Assembly: GCA_905182755.1 (NCBI GenBank)
Contig: CAJJCS010000002.1
Span: forward strand, 455,001-519,000
DNA: 64,000 nt
Source of the DNA: Aequorivita sp. HC6-5
GTDB lineage: Bacteria > Bacteroidota > Bacteroidia > Flavobacteriales > Flavobacteriaceae
Direction: 5' to 3'
A model generated the notes under the pieces. The model was not told where the DNA came from and ran no database searches. It was given only the letters and a program-made list of their open reading frames with translations. The position numbers were made by a program, and so were the translations under genes. This document shows, one piece after another, positions 10,972 through 21,500 of the stretch. Numbering within the stretch: position 1 is the first letter of the stretch; each line of letters begins with the position of its first letter.

Positions 10972-12252
10972 ATGGCTAAATTTGAATTAAAACTTCCTAA
11001 AATGGGCGAAAGTGTTGCCGAAGCTACGGTAACCAACTGGTTAAAAAACATAGGTGATGCTATAGAGGCAGATGAGCCTGTACTAGAAATTGCTACAGAT
11101 AAGGTAGATAGTGAAGTGCCTAGTGAAGTTGATGGCGTATTGGTTGAGATCTTGTTTAACACAGATGATGTTGTTCAAGTGGGTCAAACAATGGCTATTA
11201 TTGAAACAAATAGTGATGCAACTCTAGAGCCTACTCAAAGTGCTGATCAAGAAACTGAAAGCGTGAAACAGGTGGCTGCAACAGTTACTGCAGCAAAAGA
11301 CACCGTAGCTGCGGCAGTTGTTGTATCTAGTACACAAGGCAGATTTTACTCTCCACTGGTCAAAAAGATGGCCCAAAAAGAAAATATTTTACAAGCAGAA
11401 CTAGACACAGTTCCAGGAACTGGAAAGGATGGTCGTGTTTCTAAAAACGATATGTTGGCCTATATCAAAAGTAGGGGAGCTAGCGCCTTAGTTTCAAAAT
11501 CGGTTGCTGCGCCAACACAAGCAGCGCCTGTTTCTGTAAATGGGGGTGATGAAATTATAGAAATGACGCGTATGGGTAAATTAATTGCCCACCATATGGT
11601 TGCCAGTGTGCAAACAAGCGCTCATGTTCAATCATTTATTGAAGCAGATGTTACTAATATCTGGAATTGGCGTAAAAAAGTAAAAGCATCTTTTATGACT
11701 CGGGAGGGAGAGAATTTAACATTCACTCCAATATTCATGGAAGCTGTCGCTAAGGCATTAAAAGATTTCCCGATGATGAATATAGCCCTTGATGGTGATA
11801 ACATCATTAAACGTAAAAACATTAACCTAGGGATGGCTGCAGCCTTACCTGGCGGAAATTTAATTGTCCCTGTAATTAAAAATGCAGACCAACTCAACCT
11901 TGTAGGAATGACAAAGGCAGTAAACGATTTGGCTGCTCGTGCAAGAGATAATAAATTAAAACCTGATGATATTCAAGGAGGAACCTACACAGTAACCAAT
12001 GTAGGAACTTTTGGAAGTATCATGGGAACTCCTATTATCAACCAACCCCAAGTTGGTATATTGGCATTAGGAGCCATACGTAAGGTACCTGCTGTTATAG
12101 AAACTGCAGATGGAGACTTTATAGGTATTCGTTACAAGATGTTCTTAAGCCACAGTTATGACCACAGAGTTGTCAATGGAGCTTTAGGAGGTCAATTTGT
12201 AAAAGCAGTAGCAGATTATCTAGAGGCTTGGGATGTGAATAAAGAAATATAA
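10972..12252 (+). CDS. Dihydrolipoamide acyltransferase, E2 of a 2-oxo acid dehydrogenase complex
   Basis: 426 residues with the three E2 parts in order: one lipoyl domain (1-80, lipoyl-lysine in EIATDKVDSEVP), an Ala/Val-rich linker, an E1/E3-binding domain (FYSPLVKKMAQKENI, about 125-160) and the catalytic domain ending in SHSYDHRVVNGALGG with the active-site His and Asp. It moves acyl groups from E1 to CoA. The E1 and E3 genes are not nearby, so whether the substrate is pyruvate, 2-oxoglutarate or branched-chain acids stays open. A hairpin terminator follows. Confidence 0.92.
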   Translation: MAKFELKLPKMGESVAEATVTNWLKNIGDAIEADEPVLEIATDKVDSEVPSEVDGVLVEILFNTDDVVQVGQTMAIIETNSDATLEPTQSADQETESVKQVAATVTAAKDTVAAAVVVSSTQGRFYSPLVKKMAQKENILQAELDTVPGTGKDGRVSKNDMLAYIKSRGASALVSKSVAAPTQAAPVSVNGGDEIIEMTRMGKLIAHHMVASVQTSAHVQSFIEADVTNIWNWRKKVKASFMTREGENLTFTPIFMEAVAKALKDFPMMNIALDGDNIIKRKNINLGMAAALPGGNLIVPVIKNADQLNLVGMTKAVNDLAARARDNKLKPDDIQGGTYTVTNVGTFGSIMGTPIINQPQVGILALGAIRKVPAVIETADGDFIGIRYKMFLSHSYDHRVVNGALGGQFVKAVADYLEAWDVNKEI

Positions 12253-12272
12253 AATTTCTAGTTAATACAAAT

Positions 12273-12303
12273 AAAAAAACTGCCCTATAAAGGCAGTTTT
12301 TTT
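12273..12303. terminator. Bidirectional terminator between E2 gene and M28 peptidase gene
   Basis: AAAAAAACTGCC, seven-base loop, GGCAGTTTTTTT: a symmetric hairpin with A and T runs on both flanks, placed between two convergent genes. Confidence 0.85.
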
Positions 12304-12320
12304 GTTTGTATATACTTTTG

Positions 12321-13334
12321 CTATAGCTTGTCTGCGGTGATTCGCTTTTCTCGATTGGCTATTTCCCAAGCGGTGTGAAAAATAAGTTTTGTTCTTTTTT
12401 CCATTAAATCATAGGCTATTTTATCTGGTGTGTCAGAGATTTTATGATAATCTTCGTGTACTCCATTGAAGTAAAAAATGACAGGAATATTGTTTTTCGC
12501 AAAATTATAATGATCACTTCTGTAGTAGAAACGGTTAGGGTCGTTTTCATCATTATACGTGTAATCTATCTCCAAATCGCTATAGGTTTTTGCAACTTGT
12601 GCTGACACATCATGCAGCTCTTGGCTCAATTTATCACTACCAATAAGGTAGATGTAATTTGGAGTATCTGCTTTGTCTGGATCTATGCGCCCAATCATGT
12701 CTGTATTTAAATTACAAACCGTATTGGCCAGTGGAAATATTGGGTTCTCTGTGTAATATCTAGAACCGTACAAGCCAATTTCTTCACCCGTAACATGTAA
12801 AAATAAAATGGATCTTTTTGGTCCATTACCTTCTTTTACAGCTCTTTGAAATGCTTCTGCCATTTCTAGCATAGCCACTGTACCACTCCCATCATCATCT
12901 GCTCCATTAAAAACATTACCCTTATCATCAACCCCTACATGATCCAAGTGTGCAGATAGAACAATGATTTCTTCTGGAAATTCACTTCCCTGAATAAAGG
13001 CAACCACATTTTCAGAATCTGCAGGTTCTTTTAACCTTGTTAGGTACTCTGCTGGTACTTTTTGAAAATAATTATCACCTCCTAAAGGAGATTTAATACC
13101 CTGAGCTATGTAAAAATCTTTTAAATAGTTTACCGCTAACTTCTGCCCTTTTGAGCCGGTCATTCTTCCTCGCATGTCATCACCTGCATAGATGTATAAC
13201 ATCTCTTTCAGCTCTTTTGAAGTAATAGTTGCGGCATAATCTTCTACAGTGTTTTGTTTTTGTATCGCTGCTTTTTGGGCCGAGGAAGAGGCCACTGAGG
13301 TAAAAACAAGCATTGCAATGATATAATATTTCAT
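12321..13334 (-). CDS. Secreted M28 family zinc peptidase
   Basis: A signal peptide (MKYYIIAMLVFTSVASSSAQ) is followed by an M28 aminopeptidase-type domain. Zinc ligands are seen in LSAHLDHVG, NGADDDGSGT, TGEEIGLYGS, NLNTDMIGRID and GVHEDYHKISDT. Members of the family cleave N-terminal residues or dipeptides outside the cytoplasm. The frame extends to 13367 but the ATG at 13334 starts the signal peptide directly, so I use it. 337 residues, single gene. Confidence 0.9.
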   Translation of the reverse strand: MKYYIIAMLVFTSVASSSAQKAAIQKQNTVEDYAATITSKELKEMLYIYAGDDMRGRMTGSKGQKLAVNYLKDFYIAQGIKSPLGGDNYFQKVPAEYLTRLKEPADSENVVAFIQGSEFPEEIIVLSAHLDHVGVDDKGNVFNGADDDGSGTVAMLEMAEAFQRAVKEGNGPKRSILFLHVTGEEIGLYGSRYYTENPIFPLANTVCNLNTDMIGRIDPDKADTPNYIYLIGSDKLSQELHDVSAQVAKTYSDLEIDYTYNDENDPNRFYYRSDHYNFAKNNIPVIFYFNGVHEDYHKISDTPDKIAYDLMEKRTKLIFHTAWEIANREKRITADKL

Positions 13335-13485
13335 AGGGTTGTAGGTTAATTTTAAAGGATAGTGCAAAATATTGATTTTTTGAGACCTATGCTATAGAGT
13401 TATCTAAAAATTTTACCTCCCAGTGACCTCTAATTTTAACCTAAGGTTTGCCAACAATTATTATATTTGTATTTAAACTAGCAAT

Positions 13486-14868
13486 ATGCAGATTGAACAA
13501 TTATATACCGGATGTCTATCTCAAGGCGCCTATTATATCGAGAGTAACGGAGAGGCTGTAGTTATTGACCCCTTAAGAGAAACCGCACCTTATTTGCAAA
13601 GAGCAAAACGTGATAAGGCTACTATTACCTATATTTTTGAAACCCATTTTCATGCAGATTTTGTGAGTGGTCATCTCACATTATCAAAACAGACGGGAGC
13701 AACCATTGTTTTTGGTCCTAACGCAAGCACTTCTTTTGATGCCCATATAGCCAAAGACAATGAGGTTTTTACAGTAGGTGACATCACCATTACGGTGCTG
13801 CATACTCCAGGACATACCATGGAGAGCACTACGTATTTACTGCGTGATGGATCTGGTAAAGAGCATGCAATTTTTACTGGTGATACACTCTTTTTGGGAG
13901 ATGTAGGAAGACCAGATTTAGCTCAAAAATCTGCCGATATTACTCAAGAACAACTTGCAGGAACTCTCTTTGATAGTTTGCGAAACAAAATTATGCCCCT
14001 GCCAAATGATGTGATTGTGTATCCTGCTCACGGTGCAGGTTCTGCTTGTGGAAAGAATATGATGACACAAACGGTAGACACCCTAGGGAATCAAAAACAA
14101 ATGAATTATGCCTTGCGCCAAGATATGACCAAAGAAGAATTTATTAAAGAAGTTACTGATGGTCTAGTAGCCCCGCCAGCCTATTTTCCTTTAAATGCGA
14201 AAATGAACAAACAAGGGTATGAACACCTTGACGCCATTATAGAAAGAGCCAGGATACCGATATCTGCTCAGGATTTTGAGGATTTAGCCAATAAAACTGG
14301 AGCTATTATCTTAGATGTTAGAAACCAGCTTGATTTCATGCAAGGTCATATCCCTAATTCTATATTTATTGGTATAGATGGTGGCTTTGCCCCTTGGGTT
14401 GGAGCCCTTATTAAGGATGTAAAACAACCTATCTTGTTAGTAGCTCCTGAAAATAGAGAGGCAGAGGTTATTATGCGCTTATCTCGCGTTGGTTTTGATA
14501 ATACACTCGGGTTTTTAGAGGGAGGTATTGCCTCATGGCAAAGTGCAGGAAAAGAAATTGATACCATGCAGACCGTCTCTGCAAAAACACTAGAAGATGT
14601 CCTAGAAAAGGGGATGCCTATTTTTGATGTAAGAAAACAAGGCGAGTTCTCTGCCGCGCATGTTCCAACGGCTAGCCACACACCACTTAGTTTTATTAAC
14701 GACTACTTGGCTTTGTTTCCAGATGCATCACCTTTTTATTTATACTGCGCAGGAGGATATCGCTCTGTCATTGCAGCTTCTATTTTAAAGAGTAGGGGTA
14801 TTCATGGAGGTATAAATGTAACAGGTGGTTTTGCATCCATTAAAGAAGCAGCAATTGCTGTGGTCTAA
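13486..14868 (+). CDS. Metallo-beta-lactamase fold protein with two rhodanese domains
   Basis: 460 residues. The N-terminal half is a persulfide dioxygenase-like hydrolase: metal ligands His54, His56, Asp58 and His63 in THFHADFVSGH, plus His110 and Asp133. Two rhodanese domains follow (about 262-355 and 370-460). Only the second keeps the active-site cysteine (Cys421 in YCAGGYRS); the first has APENRE at that place and should be catalytically dead. Related proteins oxidise glutathione or other persulfides in sulfide metabolism. A TATATTTG element lies about 20 bases before the start. Confidence 0.88.
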   Translation: MQIEQLYTGCLSQGAYYIESNGEAVVIDPLRETAPYLQRAKRDKATITYIFETHFHADFVSGHLTLSKQTGATIVFGPNASTSFDAHIAKDNEVFTVGDITITVLHTPGHTMESTTYLLRDGSGKEHAIFTGDTLFLGDVGRPDLAQKSADITQEQLAGTLFDSLRNKIMPLPNDVIVYPAHGAGSACGKNMMTQTVDTLGNQKQMNYALRQDMTKEEFIKEVTDGLVAPPAYFPLNAKMNKQGYEHLDAIIERARIPISAQDFEDLANKTGAIILDVRNQLDFMQGHIPNSIFIGIDGGFAPWVGALIKDVKQPILLVAPENREAEVIMRLSRVGFDNTLGFLEGGIASWQSAGKEIDTMQTVSAKTLEDVLEKGMPIFDVRKQGEFSAAHVPTASHTPLSFINDYLALFPDASPFYLYCAGGYRSVIAASILKSRGIHGGINVTGGFASIKEAAIAVV

Positions 14869-14953
14869 TTATTTCAATCATAGGTGTCTAAAATCACCTA
14901 CTATTCTAAGTATTTAAAGGGTATATTTGCCCTTATATTGTTAACACTACTTC

Positions 14954-15830
14954 ATGTCTTTTTTAATTTTCGCACTAGTCTATCCTTTTGTTTTGTTATT
15001 GTCCAAGCTTCCTTTTAGGGTATTGTACATCATTAGTGATCTAGTGTTTTGCATCCTGTATTATATTGTCGGTTACCGTAGAGATGTGGTTCTGTTTAAC
15101 CTAAAAACAGCTTTTCCTGAAATGGATAAAGCAACCTTAAAAGAAACAGAAAAACGTTTTTACCATCATTTCTGTGATTTGTTTATTGAGGTAATTAAAA
15201 CCCTTAGCATCTCAGAGCAAACCCTTAGGGATCGTTATTTATTTACAAATATTGAAGTACTTCAAAAATATGTGGATAAAGGCCAACCTGTACTTGTAAC
15301 TATGGGTCATTATGCCAGCTATGAGTGGGTGTTCGCACTTGCTACCTTACTAAAAGATCATCCAGGATACGCTATTTATAAAAAGATAAAGAATCCTTAT
15401 TTTGATAAAATGATTCGTGATATACGCAGCAAATGGAATTCAACTCTTGTGCCTAATAAACAGGCGCGAGAAAAAATAAAAGAGGTGCTAGCTACTCAAA
15501 AAGGATTTGCTTATTTTGGTTTTATTATGGATCAATCTCCTTCAAACCCAAATAACAAGCACTTTTCAAGTTTTTTAAATGTTCAAACTCCTTTTTTTAC
15601 TGGTGTAGAGAAGTTGTCAAAACAGTATGATTTACCAGTGTTATTTCTAGGCACAACCAGAGTAAAAAGAGGGTATTATAGCTCCACTTTTAGTGTTCTT
15701 AGCAGACACCCCGAAGCAGCATCCAGATTTTGCTATTACAGATGCTTATGCTAAAATATTAACAGAACTAATCATTAAAGATCCAGCTTATTATTTTTGG
15801 ACTCATAAACGTTTTAAGTTTTTGAAATAA
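14954..15830 (+). CDS. Lipid A biosynthesis-type acyltransferase (LpxL/HtrB family), interrupted by a frameshift
   Basis: Membrane acyltransferase that adds secondary acyl chains to lipid A or related lipids. An N-terminal membrane anchor and the MGHYASYEW motif (the HxxxxD/E site) are present. The frame as written stops at 15754 with an alien tail (RFCYYRCLC). Dropping one C from the CCCC run at 15709-15712 restores a family-like C-terminus (PDFAITDAYAKILTELI, then YYFWTHKRFKFLK) ending at 15830 and 291 residues in total. A TATATTTG element lies at 14922-14929. I think an assembly error is more likely than a broken gene. Confidence 0.85.
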
Positions 15831-15880
15831 AACTAAAACCTCTACTAATTAACTTTACATAGTACCCTAAAACCATACCC

Positions 15881-16516
15881 ATGACTTCTGAAATACTTGA
15901 TAAATTAAAATGGCGCTATGCATGTAAAAAATTTGATGCTTCAAAAAAACTCTCAGAAGAAAAATTGACAGTTCTCAAGCAAGCTTTTAATTTAACTGCA
16001 ACCTCCTATGGATTACAACCCTTAAAAATGCTTGTAATTTCTAATCAAACACTCAAAGAAGAATTAGTGCCCTTAACCATGAACCAGAGGCAGGTAGCAG
16101 ATTGTTCCCAGGTGTTTGTATTGTGTACAGAAACCCAAATCTCCTCAAGTTATATTAAAAAATATTTTGATAGTGTGGAGTCTTTGCGTAAAACACCAAG
16201 AGAAGTTTTGCAGCCATTTGAAAGCTTTTTAACAGATGAGTTTTCTCAAAAAGATCCTTCCCATATTAATACCTGGATGGCCAAACAGGCCTATTTGGCT
16301 CTTGGTAATTTACTAACGGTTTGCGCCCTGGAAGATATCGATGCTTGCCCTATAGAAGGTTTTGAGCCTAAAAAGTATGACAGGTTTTTAAATCTTACAG
16401 AAAAAGGGCTGCAGTCTGTCTTAGTGCTCGCAGTGGGTTACCGTGCTGCTGATGATGTGTTTTCTAGCATGGCAAAAGTACGCCGGGGCACAGATAAGGT
16501 GATTCTTGAGATGTAG
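15881..16516 (+). CDS. Nitroreductase family NAD(P)H-dependent oxidoreductase
   Basis: 211 residues, an FMN-dependent nitroreductase fold close to NfsB in length. KLKWRYACKKFD at the N-terminus carries the FMN-phosphate Arg/Lys residues, and SYGLQPLKMLVI, DACPIEGFEP and LVLAVGYRAADD are family landmarks. Likely reduces quinones or nitro compounds; the natural substrate is unknown. Stops three bases before the convergent ABC transporter gene, leaving no room for a terminator. Confidence 0.9.
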   Translation: MTSEILDKLKWRYACKKFDASKKLSEEKLTVLKQAFNLTATSYGLQPLKMLVISNQTLKEELVPLTMNQRQVADCSQVFVLCTETQISSSYIKKYFDSVESLRKTPREVLQPFESFLTDEFSQKDPSHINTWMAKQAYLALGNLLTVCALEDIDACPIEGFEPKKYDRFLNLTEKGLQSVLVLAVGYRAADDVFSSMAKVRRGTDKVILEM

Positions 16517-16518
16517 TT

Positions 16519-18292
16519 TTATATTTTAGCCTGATAGGTGTACAAATCGTAATACCTTCCTTGTTTTTCTATTAAGGTGGTGTGGTCTCCCTGTTCTGCA
16601 ATTTTACCATTTTCTATTACAAGTATTTGATTGGCACGTTTAATAGTGCTTAGTCTATGGGCTATGACGATGGTGGTTCTATTTTTAGTTAGTGTTTCTA
16701 ATGATTTTTGAATTAAAGATTCACTTTCTGTGTCTAGATTTGAAGTTGCCTCATCCAAAATAATAATTTTCGGATCGGCAAGTATCGCCCTTGCAATTGC
16801 GATACGTTGTCTTTGCCCTCCAGATAGTTTTACCCCACGCTCTCCTATTAAGGTGTCTAGCCCATCCTCAAAACGATCTGTGAATTCATCAACATATCCT
16901 GCCTTCACTGCTGTGAGTAATTGTTGCTGCGTTGCATTTGGTCTAGAGAATAGAATGTTTTCTTTGATGGTTCCTTCAAACAAAAATTCATCCTGCAACA
17001 CAACTCCAAGATGCTTACGATAGCTACTTAGTTTTACATTTGCCAGATCTACGCCATCCATAGTAACACTTCCAGATTGCGGCGTTAAAAAGGTAGCGCA
17101 CAATCCAGCAATAGTAGATTTTCCTGAGCCAGAGCTTCCTACCAGGGCAATTACATCACCTCCTTTAACACTTAGATTTATATTATGTAGTACATTTTTA
17201 CCATCATCATAGGCAAAACTAACATCTTTAAATTCAAGTTTTCCTTGTATATCATCTAAGACAATGCTGCGGTTTTCTAGCTCATCTTCTCCAGTGAGAT
17301 TCATCAGCTCCTCTGTGCGGTCAAGGCCGGCTAAGGCTTCTGTGAGTTGGCTACCAATATTGCTCATTTGTACAATAGGAGCAATCATAAAACCAAGTAA
17401 AAGCGTGAACAATAAAAAATCTCCTACGGTCATGGTCTCTTGTATCATGTAATACCCGCCAATACCCATAATACCTACAGAGGCCAAACCTAATAGGAAA
17501 GTGGATGAACTTGTCATAATTGCGGTTGCTGTCAGGCTCTTTTTTACGTTCTGAAACAGCAGATCTACACCCTTTTCAAAGACCTTGTTTTCTTGGGTCT
17601 CTGCATTAAAACCTTTAATAACTCTTACTCCAGCAAGCGTTTCTGTGAGCCTGCCTTTTACTTGGGCGTTTATCTTTCCACGAACTCTAAATATGGGTCT
17701 AATGTATTTAAATGCTTTTAGTGCCACAAAACCAAAAATTGCCACGGGTAGAAAAACAAATAAGGTCATCCATGGGTTTATTCTAATGAGTAAAACTACA
17801 GATATAATTGCGGTAATAGTACCTCCAACTAGTTGTACCAGTCCTGTGCCAATAAGGTTGCGGACTCCTTCTACATCGCTCATTATTCTGGATACAAGCG
17901 CTCCAGATTTATTATTATCAAAAAAACTAATAGGTAATGAAAGTATCTTTTTTTGTACCTGTGCTCGCAATTCGCTGATTAGATACTGCGCCTGTACACT
18001 TAAAATGCGTGTTAATAAAAAAGAGGTAACTGCCTGAAACAATAGGGCTATCCCAACCATCCAAAGCATGTTATATAATCCTTGAAGGTCTTTGTTTAGG
18101 TATGATACTGTCTAAAAGTTCCTTAGATTTTAAAGGCAAAACAAATCCTGCAAGACGCCCAATTACAATTAATAATAATCCAACAAAAACCAGGTTTCTA
18201 CGTGGCCAAATAATGGTCTTAAAGGCAGAGGCCATTGTTACATTATTTTTTTTGTTAGTGTCTTTGGTAGGACTCTCAGCGTATTTTTTCAT
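16519..18292 (-). CDS. ABC exporter, membrane and ATPase domains fused (MsbA-like), interrupted by a frameshift
   Basis: The membrane domain and the ATPase domain are on one chain. The C-terminal half shows Walker A (GSSGSGKST), the signature LSGGQRQR, Walker B (IIILDEATSNLD) and the switch histidine IAHRLST, all intact. The N-terminal 73 codons (MKKYAESPTKDTNKKN on) end at a false stop. Removing one base from the TTT run at 18095-18097 (AAA in the gene) joins SIIPNKDLQGLYNMLW without gap and gives 590 residues. MsbA-type exporters flip lipid A precursors or drugs. The usually indispensable nature of such genes favours an assembly error. Confidence 0.87.
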
Positions 18293-18415
18293 CGGGTATA
18301 AGGATGCTTTGTTGTTAGTGTTTGCAGATGTAAAGAGGGTAGCCTGCAGCCAAACAATGAGTTACAAAAAATGTATAAAGTAACCCTTAGCTATAAGCGG
18401 GCAATAGGTAGGTTT

Positions 18416-19564
18416 TTAATACCCTACGTAGTCAATAATCTCAAGACCATAACCAATCATCCCTACACGTTTTTCTTGTTTAGTGTTTGACATTAGGCGT
18501 ATTTTATGGATGCCTAAATCGTGCAGGATTTGAGCGCCAATTCCAAAATCTCTCGCGTCCATCTTAATGTTTGGAGCCTTGGTGATTTCATCTACTTTTT
18601 GTATTTCTTTTAGTGTTTTAAGTCTATTGATAAGATTAAAAGATTGGCTTTGTTGGTTGATAAATACCATTGCACCTTTCCCTTGATTTTCTATAACTTT
18701 AAACATATCGTCAAGTTTCTTGTCTACACTGCTAGTTAAGGTGCCTAGAATATCATTGTTAACCAGAGTTGAGTTCATGCGCACTAAAACGGGCTCATCA
18801 TTTTTCCAGTTACCTCTAGTCAGGGCAATGTGCACTTGATCATTGGTAGTTTGTTTGTATGCTCTTAAACGGTAGGGACCAAAGTTTGTATTGATGGTAA
18901 AATCTTCTTCTTTTTCTATCAAAGAGTCATGCTCCATTCTGTAGGCAACTAGATCCTCAATGGAGACTAGCTTTAGGTCAAATTTTTTGGCAACTTGGGC
19001 AAGTTCTCCAAGGCGTGCCATGGTTCCATCTTCATTCATTATCTCTACAATCGCGCCAGCTGGTTTTAGTCCTGCCAGTCTCGCAAAGTCAATGGCTGCC
19101 TCTGTGTGGCCAGTTCTGCGCAGTACACCTCCGTCTTTTGCCTTGAGCGGGAAAATATGTCCTGGTCTACTCAAATCAAAGGGTTTTATAGAGGGGTCTA
19201 CCAATGCTTTCACTGTTTTTGCTCTATCCTTGGCAGAGATGCCTGTAGTAACACCATGCCCTTTAAGGTCTATAGAAATAGTAAAGGCGGTTTCCATTGG
19301 GTCTGTGTTATTGCCAACCATCATTTCAAGTTGTAATTCTTTACAACGACTTTCTGTGATGGGCGTACAAATAAGACCACGACCGTGGGTTGCCATAAAA
19401 TTGATGATCTCTGGGGTAATGTTTTCTGCGGCTGCTACAAAATCACCTTCGTTTTCACGATCTTCATCATCTACTACAATAATCACCTTACCCTGTTTGA
19501 TATCTGCAATAGCTTCTTCAATGGTGTTTAACTGTATGTTGGCTGCTTGTTTTGTAGTAATCAT
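18416..19564 (-). CDS. ribB: 3,4-dihydroxy-2-butanone 4-phosphate synthase fused to a degenerate GTP cyclohydrolase II
   Basis: 382 residues. The N-terminal 205 residues are a complete Rib[31 protein letters not shown] and [11 protein letters not shown] carry the metal and substrate residues, making the four-carbon unit of riboflavin from ribulose 5-phosphate. The C-terminal part has the RibA fold ([17 protein letters not shown]) but where active RibA has three zinc cysteines it reads [20 protein letters not shown], with none. GTP cyclohydrolase activity is therefore unlikely, and a separate RibA should exist elsewhere. No FMN riboswitch is seen upstream. ribD lies at 40996. Confidence 0.93.
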   Translation of the reverse strand: MITTKQAANIQLNTIEEAIADIKQGKVIIVVDDEDRENEGDFVAAAENITPEIINFMATHGRGLICTPITESRCKELQLEMMVGNNTDPMETAFTISIDLKGHGVTTGISAKDRAKTVKALVDPSIKPFDLSRPGHIFPLKAKDGGVLRRTGHTEAAIDFARLAGLKPAGAIVEIMNEDGTMARLGELAQVAKKFDLKLVSIEDLVAYRMEHDSLIEKEEDFTINTNFGPYRLRAYKQTTNDQVHIALTRGNWKNDEPVLVRMNSTLVNNDILGTLTSSVDKKLDDMFKVIENQGKGAMVFINQQSQSFNLINRLKTLKEIQKVDEITKAPNIKMDARDFGIGAQILHDLGIHKIRLMSNTKQEKRVGMIGYGLEIIDYVGY

Positions 19565-19808
19565 AGTCCCTAAATTTTGGATGCAAAGATAAACAATGCT
19601 AGTGATACCTTATGGCGAAATTTTAAATCCCTTACATATTTTAACTATAAATTGTCTTGAGTAAAGATACAAAGGGTTTGCTTAAAATTGTAAATCACAA
19701 CGATAGTAACTAACAATATCTAAGCTAGGTTTCTTAATAACTTTTTTACTCCCTTTTTATGAAAATGTTTACTTTTGAAATCCAAGAAAAATTTCAGAAA
19801 AAAAAGCC

Positions 19809-20771
19809 ATGAGCGATACTATAGAAAGAATTAAATGTTTGATAATTGGTAGTGGTCCTGCGGGATATACTGCTGCAATTTATGCTGCACGTGCAGATTT
19901 GAGTCCTGTTATGTATACAGGTATGGAGCCTGGTGGACAATTAACCACCACTACAGAGGTTGATAACTTTCCTGGGTATCCAGAAGGTATTGATGGCCCA
20001 ACTATGATGGTGCAATTACAACAACAAGCAGAACGTTTCGGAACCCAGGTAAGAATAGGTATGGTTACTGCCATAGAATTTAGCACCCAAGTTGGTGGGA
20101 TTCATAAAGCAACCGTAGATGGTAAAACACAAATAGAGGCAGAATCTGTTGTTATTTCAACAGGGGCAACTGCAAAATATTTAGGGATACCTAGTGAGCA
20201 AAAATTACGTGGAGGTGGTGTATCTGCCTGCGCCGTTTGTGATGGATTCTTTTACAAGGGTCAAGATGTTGCAATTGTTGGCGCTGGAGATACCGCTGCA
20301 GAAGAAGCAACCTATCTTGCTAACATATGTAATAAAGTAACCATGTTGGTACGTAAAGATTACATGAAAGCTAGTAAAGCGATGCAGCATAGAGTAACCT
20401 CTACACCAAATATTGATCTGCGTTACAATACAGAAGTGGATGAGGTCTTAGGAGACATGGTCGTTGAAGGATTGCGCATGAAAAACAATAAGGATGGCAC
20501 CACTCAAGACATTGCCATTACAGGTCTCTTTATTGCTATTGGGCACAAGCCAAATACAGATATATTTAAAGGCCAATTAGATATGGATGATACCGGATAT
20601 TTAATTACTAAGGGAAAGTCTACCAAGACAAATCTTCCTGGAGTGTTTGCTAGTGGAGACGTACAGGATAAAGAATACCGTCAAGCAGTAACAGCAGCTG
20701 GTACAGGTTGTATGGCTGCCTTAGACGCAGAACGCTACCTGGCTACCCTAGAGACAGCAGTAGAGGCATAA
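19809..20771 (+). CDS. trxB: Thioredoxin-disulfide reductase
   Basis: 320 residues. FAD-binding GSGPAGYTAAIYAARA at the N-terminus, the redox pair Cys141/Cys144 in CAVCDG, the NADPH-binding GAGDTAAEEA and the C-terminal GVFASGDVQDKEYRQ are all present, as in low-molecular-weight TrxB, which passes electrons from NADPH to thioredoxin. TACTTTTG at 19770-19777 may be the -7 promoter element. No thioredoxin gene is nearby. Confidence 0.95.
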   Translation: MSDTIERIKCLIIGSGPAGYTAAIYAARADLSPVMYTGMEPGGQLTTTTEVDNFPGYPEGIDGPTMMVQLQQQAERFGTQVRIGMVTAIEFSTQVGGIHKATVDGKTQIEAESVVISTGATAKYLGIPSEQKLRGGGVSACAVCDGFFYKGQDVAIVGAGDTAAEEATYLANICNKVTMLVRKDYMKASKAMQHRVTSTPNIDLRYNTEVDEVLGDMVVEGLRMKNNKDGTTQDIAITGLFIAIGHKPNTDIFKGQLDMDDTGYLITKGKSTKTNLPGVFASGDVQDKEYRQAVTAAGTGCMAALDAERYLATLETAVEA

Positions 20772-20886
20772 GTTTTAAATTGAGCTTTCATAACAATTAA
20801 TTAACAGTTATAGTTGTAAACTTTAGGGTCTTTATTTACTTTGTTTATTAAACTTCTTGGATTATCTTCGTTAAAAATCATACTAC

Positions 20887-21342
20887 ATGAAGGCAACACC
20901 AAAGGCTATTAACAGTTATATCTTTTTTAAATTACCTTCTTGCTATTTTACTGGAGTACGTGTCAAGACTATTGACCAGACTTGTTGTGTTACATCTGTA
21001 AGGCATAGATGGATCAACCAAAACCCTTTTAAATCTATGTTTTGGGCAGTACAGGGCATGGCTGCAGAACTTGCAACCGGAGCATTAGTAATGACTACTA
21101 TTGCTCAAAGCGATGCTAAAATATCTATGCTAGTTGCAACTAATAATGCAAGGTTTGATAAAAAAGCTACCGGCAGAATTACTTTTACTTGTGAAGATGG
21201 GCTGTTAATTAAAGATACTATTGCTAAAGCCATACAAACAAAACAGGGGCAAAGTTGCTGGACCAAAGCCGTCGGAAAAGATAGCCTTGGTGCTGTAGTT
21301 TCTGAATTTAATTTTCAATGGACACTTAAGGTAAGATCATAG
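20887..21342 (+). CDS. DUF4442 domain protein (hotdog-fold, thioesterase-like)
   Basis: 151 residues. The pattern of a central WAVQGMAAELATGAL helix and the strands around it (VTSVRHRWINQNPFKSMF, GRITFTCEDG) fit the DUF4442 group of the hotdog superfamily. Many hotdog proteins act on acyl-CoA or acyl-ACP, but the role of this group is not known. Single gene after trxB. Confidence 0.7.
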   Translation: MKATPKAINSYIFFKLPSCYFTGVRVKTIDQTCCVTSVRHRWINQNPFKSMFWAVQGMAAELATGALVMTTIAQSDAKISMLVATNNARFDKKATGRITFTCEDGLLIKDTIAKAIQTKQGQSCWTKAVGKDSLGAVVSEFNFQWTLKVRS

Positions 21343-21500
21343 AAAACAACTGTTTGCTACTATTTTAGGTTGTATTGTCTGCTTTTAGTTGTTAAGATCT
21401 GCCTTATTTTGATCTATTTTTCTTATATTTAGTGAATAAATAACCTTAAACATCTCTTTATAGCATAGAAAACTACTTAACCTTATTATAATTATTCCAT

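Noticed and set aside
15271-15279. Perfect DnaA-box sequence TGTGGATAA
   Set aside because: Single copy inside the acyltransferase coding region; no cluster, so chance is the best explanation.
17585-18037. 150-codon open frame on the plus strand
   Set aside because: Antisense to the ABC exporter membrane domain, with no independent support.
18960-19592. 210-codon open frame on the plus strand
   Set aside because: Antisense to the RibB domain; no start signal and no recognisable protein features.
19565-19808. FMN riboswitch before ribBA
   Set aside because: No conserved FMN-box sequence is visible in the gap.
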